Source: Chthonomonas sp. UBA1950 (GTDB lineage Bacteria; Armatimonadota; Fimbriimonadia; Fimbriimonadales; Fimbriimonadaceae). Taken from it: a stretch of 64,000 nt of DNA. Under the pieces are notes generated by a model, which was not told the DNA's origin, did no database searches, and saw nothing but the letters and a program-made list of their open reading frames with translations. The position numbers were made by a program, and so were the translations under genes. The stretch spans positions 54,333 to 118,332 of the forward strand of contig DDEQ01000046.1 in the NCBI GenBank assembly GCA_002336105.1, given 5' to 3'. Of this stretch, positions 42,037 through 50,125 are shown in pieces (the stretch's first letter is position 1; every line of letters starts with the position of its first letter).

Positions 42037-43464
42037 ATGACCAGACTGTCTAAGAACATGCGACGAATGTTTGTCGCCGCCAGCCTAATAGCCGCCGCAA
42101 GCGTCCAGGCATTCTCTGTAGATCCGCAGATCATGATTGATCGCGCTTTGAACAGCCCGACCCTTACCGTGCGCTATACAGGCGTGATGGCATCGCTCGT
42201 CGAACTACGTATCAATGGCGAGAGCCTCGGAACTCGAACGCTTGATGCAACTCGAAATACTGGCGAAACGAACTTCAGCGTTACGTTGACTGATCTTAAA
42301 GACGGCGATAATGAAGTCGAAATTCGGCTTTATGACAGAACAGGAAAGCTCGTAGCCAAAGACAAGACCAATATTTCGACAGACCAATCGAATAATGGCC
42401 CGGTCTTCCTCTCTGCTCCGAAGGTCGGACAGACAGTTCAAGGTCCTTACGACATCAAGATTGGATTTGGTCAAAAGCTTTCAAACGTATATGTCAGCTT
42501 CTTCGTAGATGGCGACTTTAAGTCGATGTCAAACTTCCCTCCTTTCAGCTATCTCTGGGACACTACCCGCGAGACGAACGGTTGGCATGAGGTTGAGGCA
42601 TGGGCAATTGATGACTCAAACACTACTCTGAAGACTAAGAAGGTCCGAGTATTCGTTAACAACCCTGGTGGTCGAACGGATCGCCCCGGAGTGGCTTCAA
42701 AGGAAGCCGCTACTCCATCAAAGAATCGAACTCGGATCGTTGAACCGACCGCAAGTGATCGTGATGTTCGTGGTGCCACAACAAAGGCTTCCTCATCCAC
42801 GGCAAACCGCGAAGCAAACGATCAGGTTCCAACCGTTTCAGTCGGTGAGCCCAAATCGAACAAAATCAGAGTAGCCCCAGCGAGCGAAGCTGGTCTGAAA
42901 CCAGTCGAAAAAGCTAATGCGGTTGCGACCGGTCTTCGAAACATGACTCCGACGGGCACCCGAGTAGTCAGTCAGAACGTGACCGTCAAGACCACACGAG
43001 TCGCTACGATTCAACCCACGACTCAGATCGCTGGTTCGGTCTTAAATCAAATCACCGCCGCATCCACTCTCTTACCAATCACCCGGGGAACACGACTTCC
43101 AAATTTGGGAGCCTTTGCGGTCGTTCTCGATACGCAGTTCGTCAACTTTGACGTTCCAACTCGAGTTGACGGTGGGGTGCCAATGACTCCATTCCGCCAC
43201 CTCATCGAGAAAGCAGGCGGTTTGGTCGATTGGAAGAACCAAACCAAGACCGTTCATGCCCTCGCAGATGGTAAGGACATCACCCTGAAGATTGGTGATA
43301 AGAACGCTGTACTCAACAATAATAAGTTGAGCCTTGAGCTAGCGCCTTATATTGATCGCGGAAGAACCATTGTTCCTTTGAGTTTCATCCACGATGCTTT
43401 GAATGTCAATGTCGATTACGATAAAGAGACTGGGCATGTGCTGATCACATCAGGCAAGAATTAG
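42037..43464 (+). CDS. Secreted protein with copper amine oxidase N-terminal-like C-terminal domain
   Basis: The 475 residues have a signal peptide (about 1-26). Two Ig-like segments follow (LNSPTLTVRYTGVMASLVELRINGESL, VFLSAPKVGQTVQGPYDIKIGFGQKLSNVYVSFFVDG). A Lys/Thr/Ser-rich linker (about 210-330) leads to a C-terminal domain of the Cu_amine_oxidN1 type (MTPFRHLIEKAGGLVDWKNQTKTVHAL, VLNNNKLSLELAPYIDRGRTIVPLSFIHDALNVNVDYD). That domain is common in envelope proteins of Firmicutes-like and Armatimonadota genomes, with roles in binding rather than catalysis. A strong terminator follows. Confidence 0.8.
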   Translation: MTRLSKNMRRMFVAASLIAAASVQAFSVDPQIMIDRALNSPTLTVRYTGVMASLVELRINGESLGTRTLDATRNTGETNFSVTLTDLKDGDNEVEIRLYDRTGKLVAKDKTNISTDQSNNGPVFLSAPKVGQTVQGPYDIKIGFGQKLSNVYVSFFVDGDFKSMSNFPPFSYLWDTTRETNGWHEVEAWAIDDSNTTLKTKKVRVFVNNPGGRTDRPGVASKEAATPSKNRTRIVEPTASDRDVRGATTKASSSTANREANDQVPTVSVGEPKSNKIRVAPASEAGLKPVEKANAVATGLRNMTPTGTRVVSQNVTVKTTRVATIQPTTQIAGSVLNQITAASTLLPITRGTRLPNLGAFAVVLDTQFVNFDVPTRVDGGVPMTPFRHLIEKAGGLVDWKNQTKTVHALADGKDITLKIGDKNAVLNNNKLSLELAPYIDRGRTIVPLSFIHDALNVNVDYDKETGHVLITSGKN

Positions 43465-43484
43465 CGCAATTTCAAGCTAATTAC

Positions 43485-43520
43485 AGATGGGTCATTCGAG
43501 AGAGTGGCCCATCTTTTTTT
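43485..43520 (+). terminator. Rho-independent terminator
   Basis: AGATGGGTC (43485-43493) pairs with GGCCCATCT (43506-43514) with one wobble, followed by seven T. Confidence 0.92.
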
Positions 43521-43605
43521 ACGTTAAATTCATCCTCTATATTGGTCTTTATGGTAAGGATACGGGTGCGGATAACCTATATCTACAGTGTTAGATCACC
43601 TATAA

Positions 43606-45747
43606 ATGTCCACATTTCAGTCCTTCAACACAAAGCTTAGGCTTTGGGTGCTATTAAGCATTAGCTTTGCCACGCTAGGCATTGCGGCGTTGTTGGCTGG
43701 TTCATCGATCTACAACATTCAAAACTCTACGCAGCAACAGAAGTCACAAATCGTAAATGTACAACTGTTGGCTCACCTGCTAGCGCAAGCTGAAACTGAA
43801 TCAAGTCCTCGCTCGATACGCGAGGCACTTGAAATGTTCCGGGTCAGTCAAGATAACACCGAAGCAATCGCCTATTTCAAAGTCATAGGTGCTCAAACAA
43901 CTGCGACAAGTGTTTCTGGGCCTTTCAAGGAGTCCCAGATTGACGGAGCGCTCGTTGACCGCGCCGTAAGCTCCGCCGTTGTCCAGTCTGACCCTAGCCT
44001 GAATCAGAGGTTTACCGTCGCAGCACCATTATCGGGCATCAATGGCAAAGTCTATGGCGTTTTGCTCGTCCGCTACTATTCAGCGGGACTCGGAGTTCTG
44101 CCCGCACGACATGATATCCTCTTTATCTTGTCGGCGGTGATGATCGGTATGTCCGGTTTATTCGGGTACTTCATAGTCAACCATAGCTACCCAAGAGAAG
44201 TCTTTCGCGACTTAAAGTACAACAAAGAACTGCGCCTGACGCCGATGTTGTCTCGTGTCTTGGAGATCATGTTTGTAGCAATAGTTGGCTGCGTCCTCGT
44301 CTACTCGGGGTTTAACCAAGCAGGCCAACGAGAATCTGAGAAGAGCCTAGCATTATCGAACGACTACACAGACAGCCTGGCCGCCTTTCGAATGCGACTT
44401 CAAGCTGCCCTTGTAAACCCTGCAGGTGCTCAGGCGGATCTTTCGTTGGAAGCAAAATCACTATCTCTTCCTTGGCCCAAGTCTGGATACGGCTCTCCAG
44501 AAGATCTCTACTATTTACTAGAACGCGTCGACGACCGGCTGAGAAAGCTGTCAGCGAGTAGGCGGAGTCTGACAGAAGACTTATCGAATCGAAGTGGTAA
44601 ATCTCAAATCGCCTTGCTACTTACGTCAATACTATGCGGCGGCGCTTTGGTAGCTCTGCGAATGGTCGCGAATCGTGAGAGTGAATTCAGACAGGCCCAG
44701 CAGGTTGGACTAAAGCATCTTTCGGCTTATCAACAGGTTTCGACGAATTTGCCTATCGGCTTTTTCACTTTCTCAGGTGAAGACTTCATTGAATGGAATG
44801 AAGCTTGGGAGAAGCAGAAACACAGGCGAGAGAACGAGACCGCCTACGAGGCATTTATGCGCTCGCTGCATCCTGACGACGTGCAATCGACATTTGATTC
44901 GCTCGCTTTGGCATGCTTTGAACAAGAGCCGTTTTCATTCACTTACCGTTTGCTTAGGTCCGATGGAAAAGTTCGATATTTCGAGTCACGAGGAGTTCCA
45001 GTTCACGACGAAGCAGGTTACTTTGATCACCTGCTTGGCTTCACGATTGATATTACAGAAAGGATGCTGGCGCAGCAGCGCATCGAAGAAAAATCACATG
45101 AAGTCCAAGCAGCCAACGCCAGGTTACAGATGGCGCTGCTGGACATCGAGGCGAACTTCTCTGCCATGGTTGACTCACTCGTTAAAGTCGTAGAAGCCAA
45201 GGATCCGTATACTGCCGGACACTCTAATCGAGTGATGGCGTATTCGGTGCGCATTGGCGAGGCTATGGGATTAGGACCTGTCGATCTAAGAACATTGCAG
45301 ATGGGAGCCGCAATTCATGATATTGGCAAAATAGGAATTCCAGATGCTGTTCTAACAAAACCATCTCGCTTAACAAACGAAGAATTCGATCTGATTAAGT
45401 CTCACCCTGTCATCGGCGCAAAGATGGTGCAAGATATCCCAAGTTTGCGGGCCTGCATACCGATTATTAAACACCATCACGAACGTATGGATGGCTCGGG
45501 ATACCCCGACGGGCTCGTAGGAAATGAGATCCCAATGCTCGTTCAGATCTGTGCCGTTGCCGACTGCTTTGACGCTATGACGTCCACACGTGCTTATCGA
45601 GAAGGCATGCCTTCTGATAAGGCACTGGTAGAGATACGTAAATCATCACTTGCTGGTCAGTTAAACCCTGAGATCGTGTCAGTTCTTGCCGAAATAATAA
45701 AGAGAGACGGAGTTCTATGGCGAAATACGCTGGAAGACGCCGCTTGA
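43606..45747 (+). CDS. Membrane sensor with PAS and HD-GYP domains, putative c-di-GMP phosphodiesterase
   Basis: The 713 residues have membrane helices at about 12-33, 167-188, 218-240 and 335-353, flanking two extracytoplasmic sensor segments. A PAS domain follows (about 375-490, LPIGFFTFSGEDFIEWNEAW, RYFESRGVPVHDEAGYFDHLLGFTIDIT), then an HD-GYP domain from about 520. All metal and signature motifs are present: GHSNRV, AAIHDIGKIGIPD (near 571), HHHERMDGSGYPDG and AVADCFDAMTSTRAYR. It should degrade c-di-GMP in response to an envelope signal. The PilZ gene overlaps its end by 31 nt. Confidence 0.93.
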   Translation: MSTFQSFNTKLRLWVLLSISFATLGIAALLAGSSIYNIQNSTQQQKSQIVNVQLLAHLLAQAETESSPRSIREALEMFRVSQDNTEAIAYFKVIGAQTTATSVSGPFKESQIDGALVDRAVSSAVVQSDPSLNQRFTVAAPLSGINGKVYGVLLVRYYSAGLGVLPARHDILFILSAVMIGMSGLFGYFIVNHSYPREVFRDLKYNKELRLTPMLSRVLEIMFVAIVGCVLVYSGFNQAGQRESEKSLALSNDYTDSLAAFRMRLQAALVNPAGAQADLSLEAKSLSLPWPKSGYGSPEDLYYLLERVDDRLRKLSASRRSLTEDLSNRSGKSQIALLLTSILCGGALVALRMVANRESEFRQAQQVGLKHLSAYQQVSTNLPIGFFTFSGEDFIEWNEAWEKQKHRRENETAYEAFMRSLHPDDVQSTFDSLALACFEQEPFSFTYRLLRSDGKVRYFESRGVPVHDEAGYFDHLLGFTIDITERMLAQQRIEEKSHEVQAANARLQMALLDIEANFSAMVDSLVKVVEAKDPYTAGHSNRVMAYSVRIGEAMGLGPVDLRTLQMGAAIHDIGKIGIPDAVLTKPSRLTNEEFDLIKSHPVIGAKMVQDIPSLRACIPIIKHHHERMDGSGYPDGLVGNEIPMLVQICAVADCFDAMTSTRAYREGMPSDKALVEIRKSSLAGQLNPEIVSVLAEIIKRDGVLWRNTLEDAA

Positions 45748-46133
45748 TCTTAAGGAGCCCATTCTTGAGCCGTACGTTTAATACCGATAAGAGACGCTAC
45801 CTGCGGTATGAAGTTTTAGATTACGCAATTATTCAGTCGCTAGACTCATTCGACACTTGGCAATCCGTCATCGTCGATATCGGTCTTGGAGGACTGCAGG
45901 TTAGGACAAGACAGCCTTTGCCTGTCGGCACAATCTGCAAACTTCAGGTCGGGCAGACTGATGAGGCGACTCTCAACTTAAGGGGCGAAGTCAGGCACTG
46001 CAAACCCGTGGATAACTCGGATCTATTTGCCACCGGTGTTCGGTTTATGCCGGATACGCACGAAGAGCGAATGGCCATTGCTGAGTTTGTACACGGCGTG
46101 TTTCAGCGTCAATGCGATTTGCTAACACTCTGA
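45717..46133 (+). CDS. PilZ-domain protein (c-di-GMP receptor)
   Basis: The 138 residues start within the end of the HD-GYP gene (31-nt overlap). The PilZ motifs are DKRRYLRYEV (RxxxR type, about residues 24-33) and VDIGLGGLQVRT (DxGxxG variant of (D/N)xSxxG; the usual Ser is Gly), so binding strength may differ. The rest forms the PilZ barrel (GTICKLQVGQ, RGEVRHCKP, FATGVRFMP). It is the likely effector of the c-di-GMP pool set by the overlapping HD-GYP protein. Confidence 0.88.
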   Translation: MAKYAGRRRLILRSPFLSRTFNTDKRRYLRYEVLDYAIIQSLDSFDTWQSVIVDIGLGGLQVRTRQPLPVGTICKLQVGQTDEATLNLRGEVRHCKPVDNSDLFATGVRFMPDTHEERMAIAEFVHGVFQRQCDLLTL

Positions 46134-47011
46134 ATCCCCCTCTCTAGCAAAAGCTCAAGCACCGAGGAGACTAAGTCCCTCGGTGCTTCTGTTAGCGGCA
46201 GGCGACAGGCTGGAGTATTGATTAGTCCTAGCTCAAACATAACAGCCTTCGTTAACATCGGTTGATGCCCGGAACGAAGAAGCGCAAGCGCCGACGAAAT
46301 CCACTCATGCTTTGTCCTTGCCGATTCCTCGTTGGACTTCCAAGCAGAGACGATTTCACTCAACCATTCGCAACAGATATTTGCGGCACCGCTGATCGTG
46401 CCTGTCCAATTCAGCTGTAACGAGCGCGGTAGAAGGGTCTCGTTTCCATTGAACAAAGCCCCACCATGGGAGAAATACGAATATTGAGGGATATTCGTGG
46501 AGTCACCGCTGCTGTCTTTTAGTCCAACGATGCCATCAATTTGAAACAGGCTAGACATGAGAAACGGATCGATGGTTACGCCGGTTCTTTGCGGATAGTT
46601 GTACACAAGAATCGGAAGATCGGTCCTACCGCAAAGAGTTCTGTACCAACTGATGATGCCCTCCCTTGTCGATTCCTTATAGAAACTTGGAGGCATCACC
46701 AGCGCAGCCGTCGCACCCGCTTTCTGACTCTGCGAACACAGCCAAACCGCTTCCTCGATTGACGACGTGGCTACCCCTATAATGACTTTCAGGTCGCCTG
46801 CAATCGAGACCGCTAGTTTGACCAGATCGCGTTTTTCGACAGAACTCAGCGATGGCCCTTCTCCTGTTGTGCCCGCCACAACCAGACCTGTTGCATTTTT
46901 GCTCCTAAGATGGCTCGCAAGTCGAACAAAGCTTGGTTGATCGATCTGCCCATCGACATGCATCGGCGTTACCATCGCTGGATACACCCCGACAGGCAGA
47001 AGTTCGCTCAC
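46109..47011 (-). CDS. DapA-family aldolase (4-hydroxy-tetrahydrodipicolinate synthase-like)
   Basis: The 300 residues have the DHDPS/NAL superfamily motifs. These are GTTGEGPSLS (47-56), catalytic Tyr 137 in LVYNYPQRTG with Arg 142, and Schiff-base Lys 165 in GLKDSSGD. The presence of both active-site Tyr and Arg is compatible with true DapA, but related aldolases (dihydropicolinate, sugar-acid or 2-keto acid aldolases) share them, so no gene symbol is given. It overlaps the upstream gene by 4 nt. Its 3' end overlaps the convergent PilZ gene by 25 nt. Confidence 0.85.
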   Translation of the reverse strand: MSELLPVGVYPAMVTPMHVDGQIDQPSFVRLASHLRSKNATGLVVAGTTGEGPSLSSVEKRDLVKLAVSIAGDLKVIIGVATSSIEEAVWLCSQSQKAGATAALVMPPSFYKESTREGIISWYRTLCGRTDLPILVYNYPQRTGVTIDPFLMSSLFQIDGIVGLKDSSGDSTNIPQYSYFSHGGALFNGNETLLPRSLQLNWTGTISGAANICCEWLSEIVSAWKSNEESARTKHEWISSALALLRSGHQPMLTKAVMFELGLINTPACRLPLTEAPRDLVSSVLELLLERGIQSVSKSH

Positions 47012-47856
47012 TTCTGGTTCCGCCAGAAACCTAACTTTTGAAGGTTGGTCATCAGGGCAACTGCTGATGAGGCACGGAAACCACGAATTGAAGCTCGACT
47101 GTCTTCAATTGAAGAGTGACCCACAGTAAGCGTTTTCCAACGAATCGTCGGTCCGTCAAAATTCAAGACTGAGGAATCCTTCTCTTTAAGGATTGCAACG
47201 AGTTCGTTCGGAGTGAGATCGTGAGCATCAGCTAACGCAGCACCACCCATAACGTTCAAAAAGCCTGCGCTCTGACCGTCGCTATACGGATTGGAAACTC
47301 CGGCCGTAACCGAGAAAACTAAATCGAGCGATAGGCAGGTGTGAATGAATTGGGCCAGTCCCTGCGCATCGGTGGCTCCAGCATCAACCGAGACGTAGAA
47401 ATCCTCCTGCTCGGCGATGGCGCCTAGATTGTCCTCCAGATCGTCGTCTACATTCACGCGTAAGAACACTTCAACACTCGTAAATCCTTTGAGTGACTTC
47501 AGGGTTTGGTCGATTGCGTTCCCTTTGGGCAATGGCAATTCATAGGCGACAATTTCTGCCAAATCTTCAGCCTCTTGCTGAAACTTGGTCATCAGGGCAG
47601 CTTCTTGTGACCTAGCCGCCTCCCAAGACGCTTGCTCAGCAGCCATCGAGCCCACGACACATATTTCGGGCGAAGTTCGCTTTAGAACAGGAGTCAGTCC
47701 AGGAAGGTCATCGGCAGAAACGACAAATCGATCAAGCATCCAACCAGTCGAGCTTTTCAGCTCCGACTGATACTGCTTGAACCCTTCAGAAATTGAGAGA
47801 TGAGAAGGCAGAAAGTCAACTGCCGATGTTAAGAGATCTCGGATTGAGGCGCTCAT
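47008..47856 (-). CDS. Conserved-looking protein of unknown function upstream of the DapA homologue
   Basis: The 282 residues have no signal peptide or membrane helix. Runs such as FTSVEVFLRVNVDDDLEDNLGAIAEQEDFYVSVDAGATDAQGLAQFIHTCLSLDLVFSVTAGVSNPY suggest an alpha/beta barrel-like chain. FLNVMGGAALADAHDLTPNELVAILKEKD and a C-terminal GFRASSAVALMTNLQKLGFW follow. It looks like a cytosolic enzyme or regulator; I recognise no family. Its stop overlaps the DapA-like start (4 nt), so they are co-translated and may share a pathway. Confidence 0.7.
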   Translation of the reverse strand: MSASIRDLLTSAVDFLPSHLSISEGFKQYQSELKSSTGWMLDRFVVSADDLPGLTPVLKRTSPEICVVGSMAAEQASWEAARSQEAALMTKFQQEAEDLAEIVAYELPLPKGNAIDQTLKSLKGFTSVEVFLRVNVDDDLEDNLGAIAEQEDFYVSVDAGATDAQGLAQFIHTCLSLDLVFSVTAGVSNPYSDGQSAGFLNVMGGAALADAHDLTPNELVAILKEKDSSVLNFDGPTIRWKTLTVGHSSIEDSRASIRGFRASSAVALMTNLQKLGFWRNQK

Positions 47857-47986
47857 TCCTAAAGGATTATGGAACCTTTCTCCCTCTTTAGATAATGCTC
47901 AACATGCCTATTTTCTTGCAATGATCGGTGGCTTTATCGTTTAGCGCAAACGAGTTGAGTTCTTCTTCGTCATAATACATGTTCTG

Positions 47987-48562
47987 ATGGCAAAGATGAA
48001 GGTTCTTATTGCGGACGACGACCCGATCATCCGGTTGGATCTCAAGCAGATGCTTGAGAATCTGGGTTACGAGGTTGTCGCCGAGGCAGGCGACGGAAAG
48101 CAAGCCGTCGAAGCGGCCAGAGAGTCAAAGCCAGATGTTTGTATTTTGGACGTCAAGATGCCCGTCATGGACGGCATCGAAGCTGTAGGGATCATCACAG
48201 ACGAGAACATTGCGCCAACGATTTTGTTGACGGCATATTCCGATAAAGAACTCGTCGACCGAGCAAAGTCAGCCGGCGTTTTCGCCTATCTCGTCAAACC
48301 GTTCAAGCCAAGCGATCTGCCCCCCTCTATTGAAGTTGCACGCAGCCGTTTCGAGCAAAATCTTCAGCTCAACAAAGAGGTCAATAACCTCCAAGAAAAG
48401 CTTGAAGCTCGTAAGCTGGTTGATCGAGCTAAAGGCATTTTGATGGATGAGCATAAGCTCAGTGAGAGCGAAGCATACCGACGAATTCAGATTCAGTCGA
48501 TGAACCTCCGCAAAACAATGCGCGAAGTCGCGGAAGCGATTATTCTCGCAAAATCGATCTAG
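47987..48562 (+). CDS. ANTAR-domain response regulator (AmiR/NasR-type)
   Basis: The 191 residues comprise REC (Asp 55 in VCILDVKMPVMDG; Lys in YLVKPFKP) and a C-terminal ANTAR domain (about 120-188; KLEARKLVDRAKGILMDEHKLSESEAYRRIQ, NLRKTMREVAEAI). ANTAR proteins act on RNA, binding paired hexaloop hairpins to block terminators. The partner kinase is not in the window. CATAAT lies 10 nt before the ATG with no Shine-Dalgarno, suggesting leaderless initiation. A hairpin overlaps its own stop codon. Confidence 0.92.
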   Translation: MAKMKVLIADDDPIIRLDLKQMLENLGYEVVAEAGDGKQAVEAARESKPDVCILDVKMPVMDGIEAVGIITDENIAPTILLTAYSDKELVDRAKSAGVFAYLVKPFKPSDLPPSIEVARSRFEQNLQLNKEVNNLQEKLEARKLVDRAKGILMDEHKLSESEAYRRIQIQSMNLRKTMREVAEAIILAKSI

Positions 48563-48579
48563 GGGAACCCCCTAGATCG
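48555..48579 (+). other. 11-bp hairpin overlapping the ANTAR gene stop
   Basis: CGATCTAGGGG (48555-48565) pairs perfectly with CCCCTAGATCG (48569-48579) around a 3-nt loop, and includes the TAG stop. No T-run follows. It could be a terminator-like or mRNA-stabilising hairpin; it is not the hexaloop type recognised by ANTAR domains. Confidence 0.5.
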
Positions 48580-48649
48580 GCCCCATACATGGCGCAAAAC
48601 TTGGGACATCCTGTTTTAATCCGTCGGGTCACAGTAATCTAGCTAGGTC

Positions 48650-50095
48650 GTGGTTCTATTCGGATTAGCCCTTGCCATTTCACCTTCTGCTACCTTAACC
48701 ATTCAGCCGGATAAGGTCCTTGCTGTTGCTCCTCGTGATGTTAATGGCTTCAGCTATGAGGCGATGCAACTCACTGATCCGAACTACTTCTCGCCAGAGA
48801 ACACCGAGCTAGTCGAGCTCTGCAAACGGCTATCCAAACACGGCGTTCTGCGAATCGGCGGAAACAGTAGCGAACTTGCGTGGTGGCAGCCAACTCCAAG
48901 TACGCCAACTCCCCCCGAAATTCTTGCGCAAGCCAAACGGGCAGGGCCTTGGACTAACCGTCAACCCTACGCGATCACGCCTAAGGCGATTGATAACTTG
49001 GCTAAGTTCCTAAAGAAGACCGGATGGACAATCATTTATGGACTCAATTTCGGTGCCGGGACGCCAGCCCGAGATGCGGCAGAAGCAGCATTCGTATCCA
49101 AGAAATTCGGGAAGAGTCTGAAGTATTTCCAGATCGGAAACGAACCCGACCTATACACAACATCAGACAATGGCGGAAGGCCCAAAGGCTGGAACTTTGA
49201 AAACTACAAGTCGGAGTGGCTCGCCATCGCTCACACCGTCATCGAGAAGGTTCGAGACGCGAAGTTTGGCGGCCCAGACGTCGCGAACTATTCGGATTGG
49301 GTAATCCGCTTTGGCAAGGAAGTTGGCCCGCTTATGAAAGGTCGATTGGTCGCGCTTTCCGGTCACTACTATGCGATGGGACCAGCAGGCTCTAAAACGA
49401 GCACCATTGAAAACGTTCTCAAGCCAGCGATCCGCAATGCTAAAGGGCTCGACGAGATTCGCCCGACCTGCGAAAGCCTCGGTGCCCACTATCGAATGAC
49501 GGAGGGCAACACATGCTATCGCGGTGGTCAGGCTGGCGTAAGTAACGCTCTTGCATCCGCCTTATGGGGTGCCGACTATATCCTCGAAGTCCTTGCTCAT
49601 GGTGGAGAGGGCGTCAATTTTCATGGTGGCATCGGTTCCCATATCAGCATCGCACTGGGCGGTCATCTTCCTGGTGCCAGAAACGAAGCCGATATTGAGA
49701 TCGCCAAAACGGGAACGTTTTACAGCCCTATTGCGGGAACTCCCCAGTTCGGCTATCAGGCAAGACCACTCTACTACGGCATGGCTCTCGCGGAGAAGTT
49801 CGCCGGAACGGCTTTCATCCAGACAACGCTTGCCGGAACTGACGCAAACGTCACCGCCTATGCAGCCCGAGAAAATTCGGGCAAATACTTGATCGCGATC
49901 ATTAACAAAGATTTGAGTAAGGACCTAACCATCACAATCAGCGGACTTCCAAAGGCATCAGGCTACCTATCTCGACTGACAGGGCCATCTCTCGATGCGA
50001 CGCAAGGGATTACGTTTGCACCGGAGGGCACTAAGAAGACTTCGATTCACTCAATCAACGTTCCTCACGGAAGCGCGGTCCTGATCCGAGCCTAG
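48650..50095 (+). CDS. Glycoside hydrolase family 79-like enzyme (beta-glucuronidase/heparanase-like)
   Basis: The 481 residues start at a GTG with a short hydrophobic N-terminus that may be a weak signal peptide. The (beta/alpha)8 barrel has LRIGGNSSELAWW, the acid/base Glu in YFQIGNEPDLY and the nucleophile region YRMTEGNTCYRGGQAG. A C-terminal beta domain follows (GKYLIAIINKDLSKDLTITISG). The paired Glu residues fit a retaining clan-A enzyme, best matched by GH79. The likely substrate is glucuronide-bearing polysaccharide; this specificity is inferred. Confidence 0.82.
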   Translation: MVLFGLALAISPSATLTIQPDKVLAVAPRDVNGFSYEAMQLTDPNYFSPENTELVELCKRLSKHGVLRIGGNSSELAWWQPTPSTPTPPEILAQAKRAGPWTNRQPYAITPKAIDNLAKFLKKTGWTIIYGLNFGAGTPARDAAEAAFVSKKFGKSLKYFQIGNEPDLYTTSDNGGRPKGWNFENYKSEWLAIAHTVIEKVRDAKFGGPDVANYSDWVIRFGKEVGPLMKGRLVALSGHYYAMGPAGSKTSTIENVLKPAIRNAKGLDEIRPTCESLGAHYRMTEGNTCYRGGQAGVSNALASALWGADYILEVLAHGGEGVNFHGGIGSHISIALGGHLPGARNEADIEIAKTGTFYSPIAGTPQFGYQARPLYYGMALAEKFAGTAFIQTTLAGTDANVTAYAARENSGKYLIAIINKDLSKDLTITISGLPKASGYLSRLTGPSLDATQGITFAPEGTKKTSIHSINVPHGSAVLIRA

Positions 50096-50125
50096 TGGCT
50101 TGAAGTCACCCGGTACCCTATAGGT

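Noticed and set aside
48555..48579. ANTAR target hairpin
   Set aside because: The loop has three bases, whereas ANTAR targets have paired hexaloops with conserved positions.
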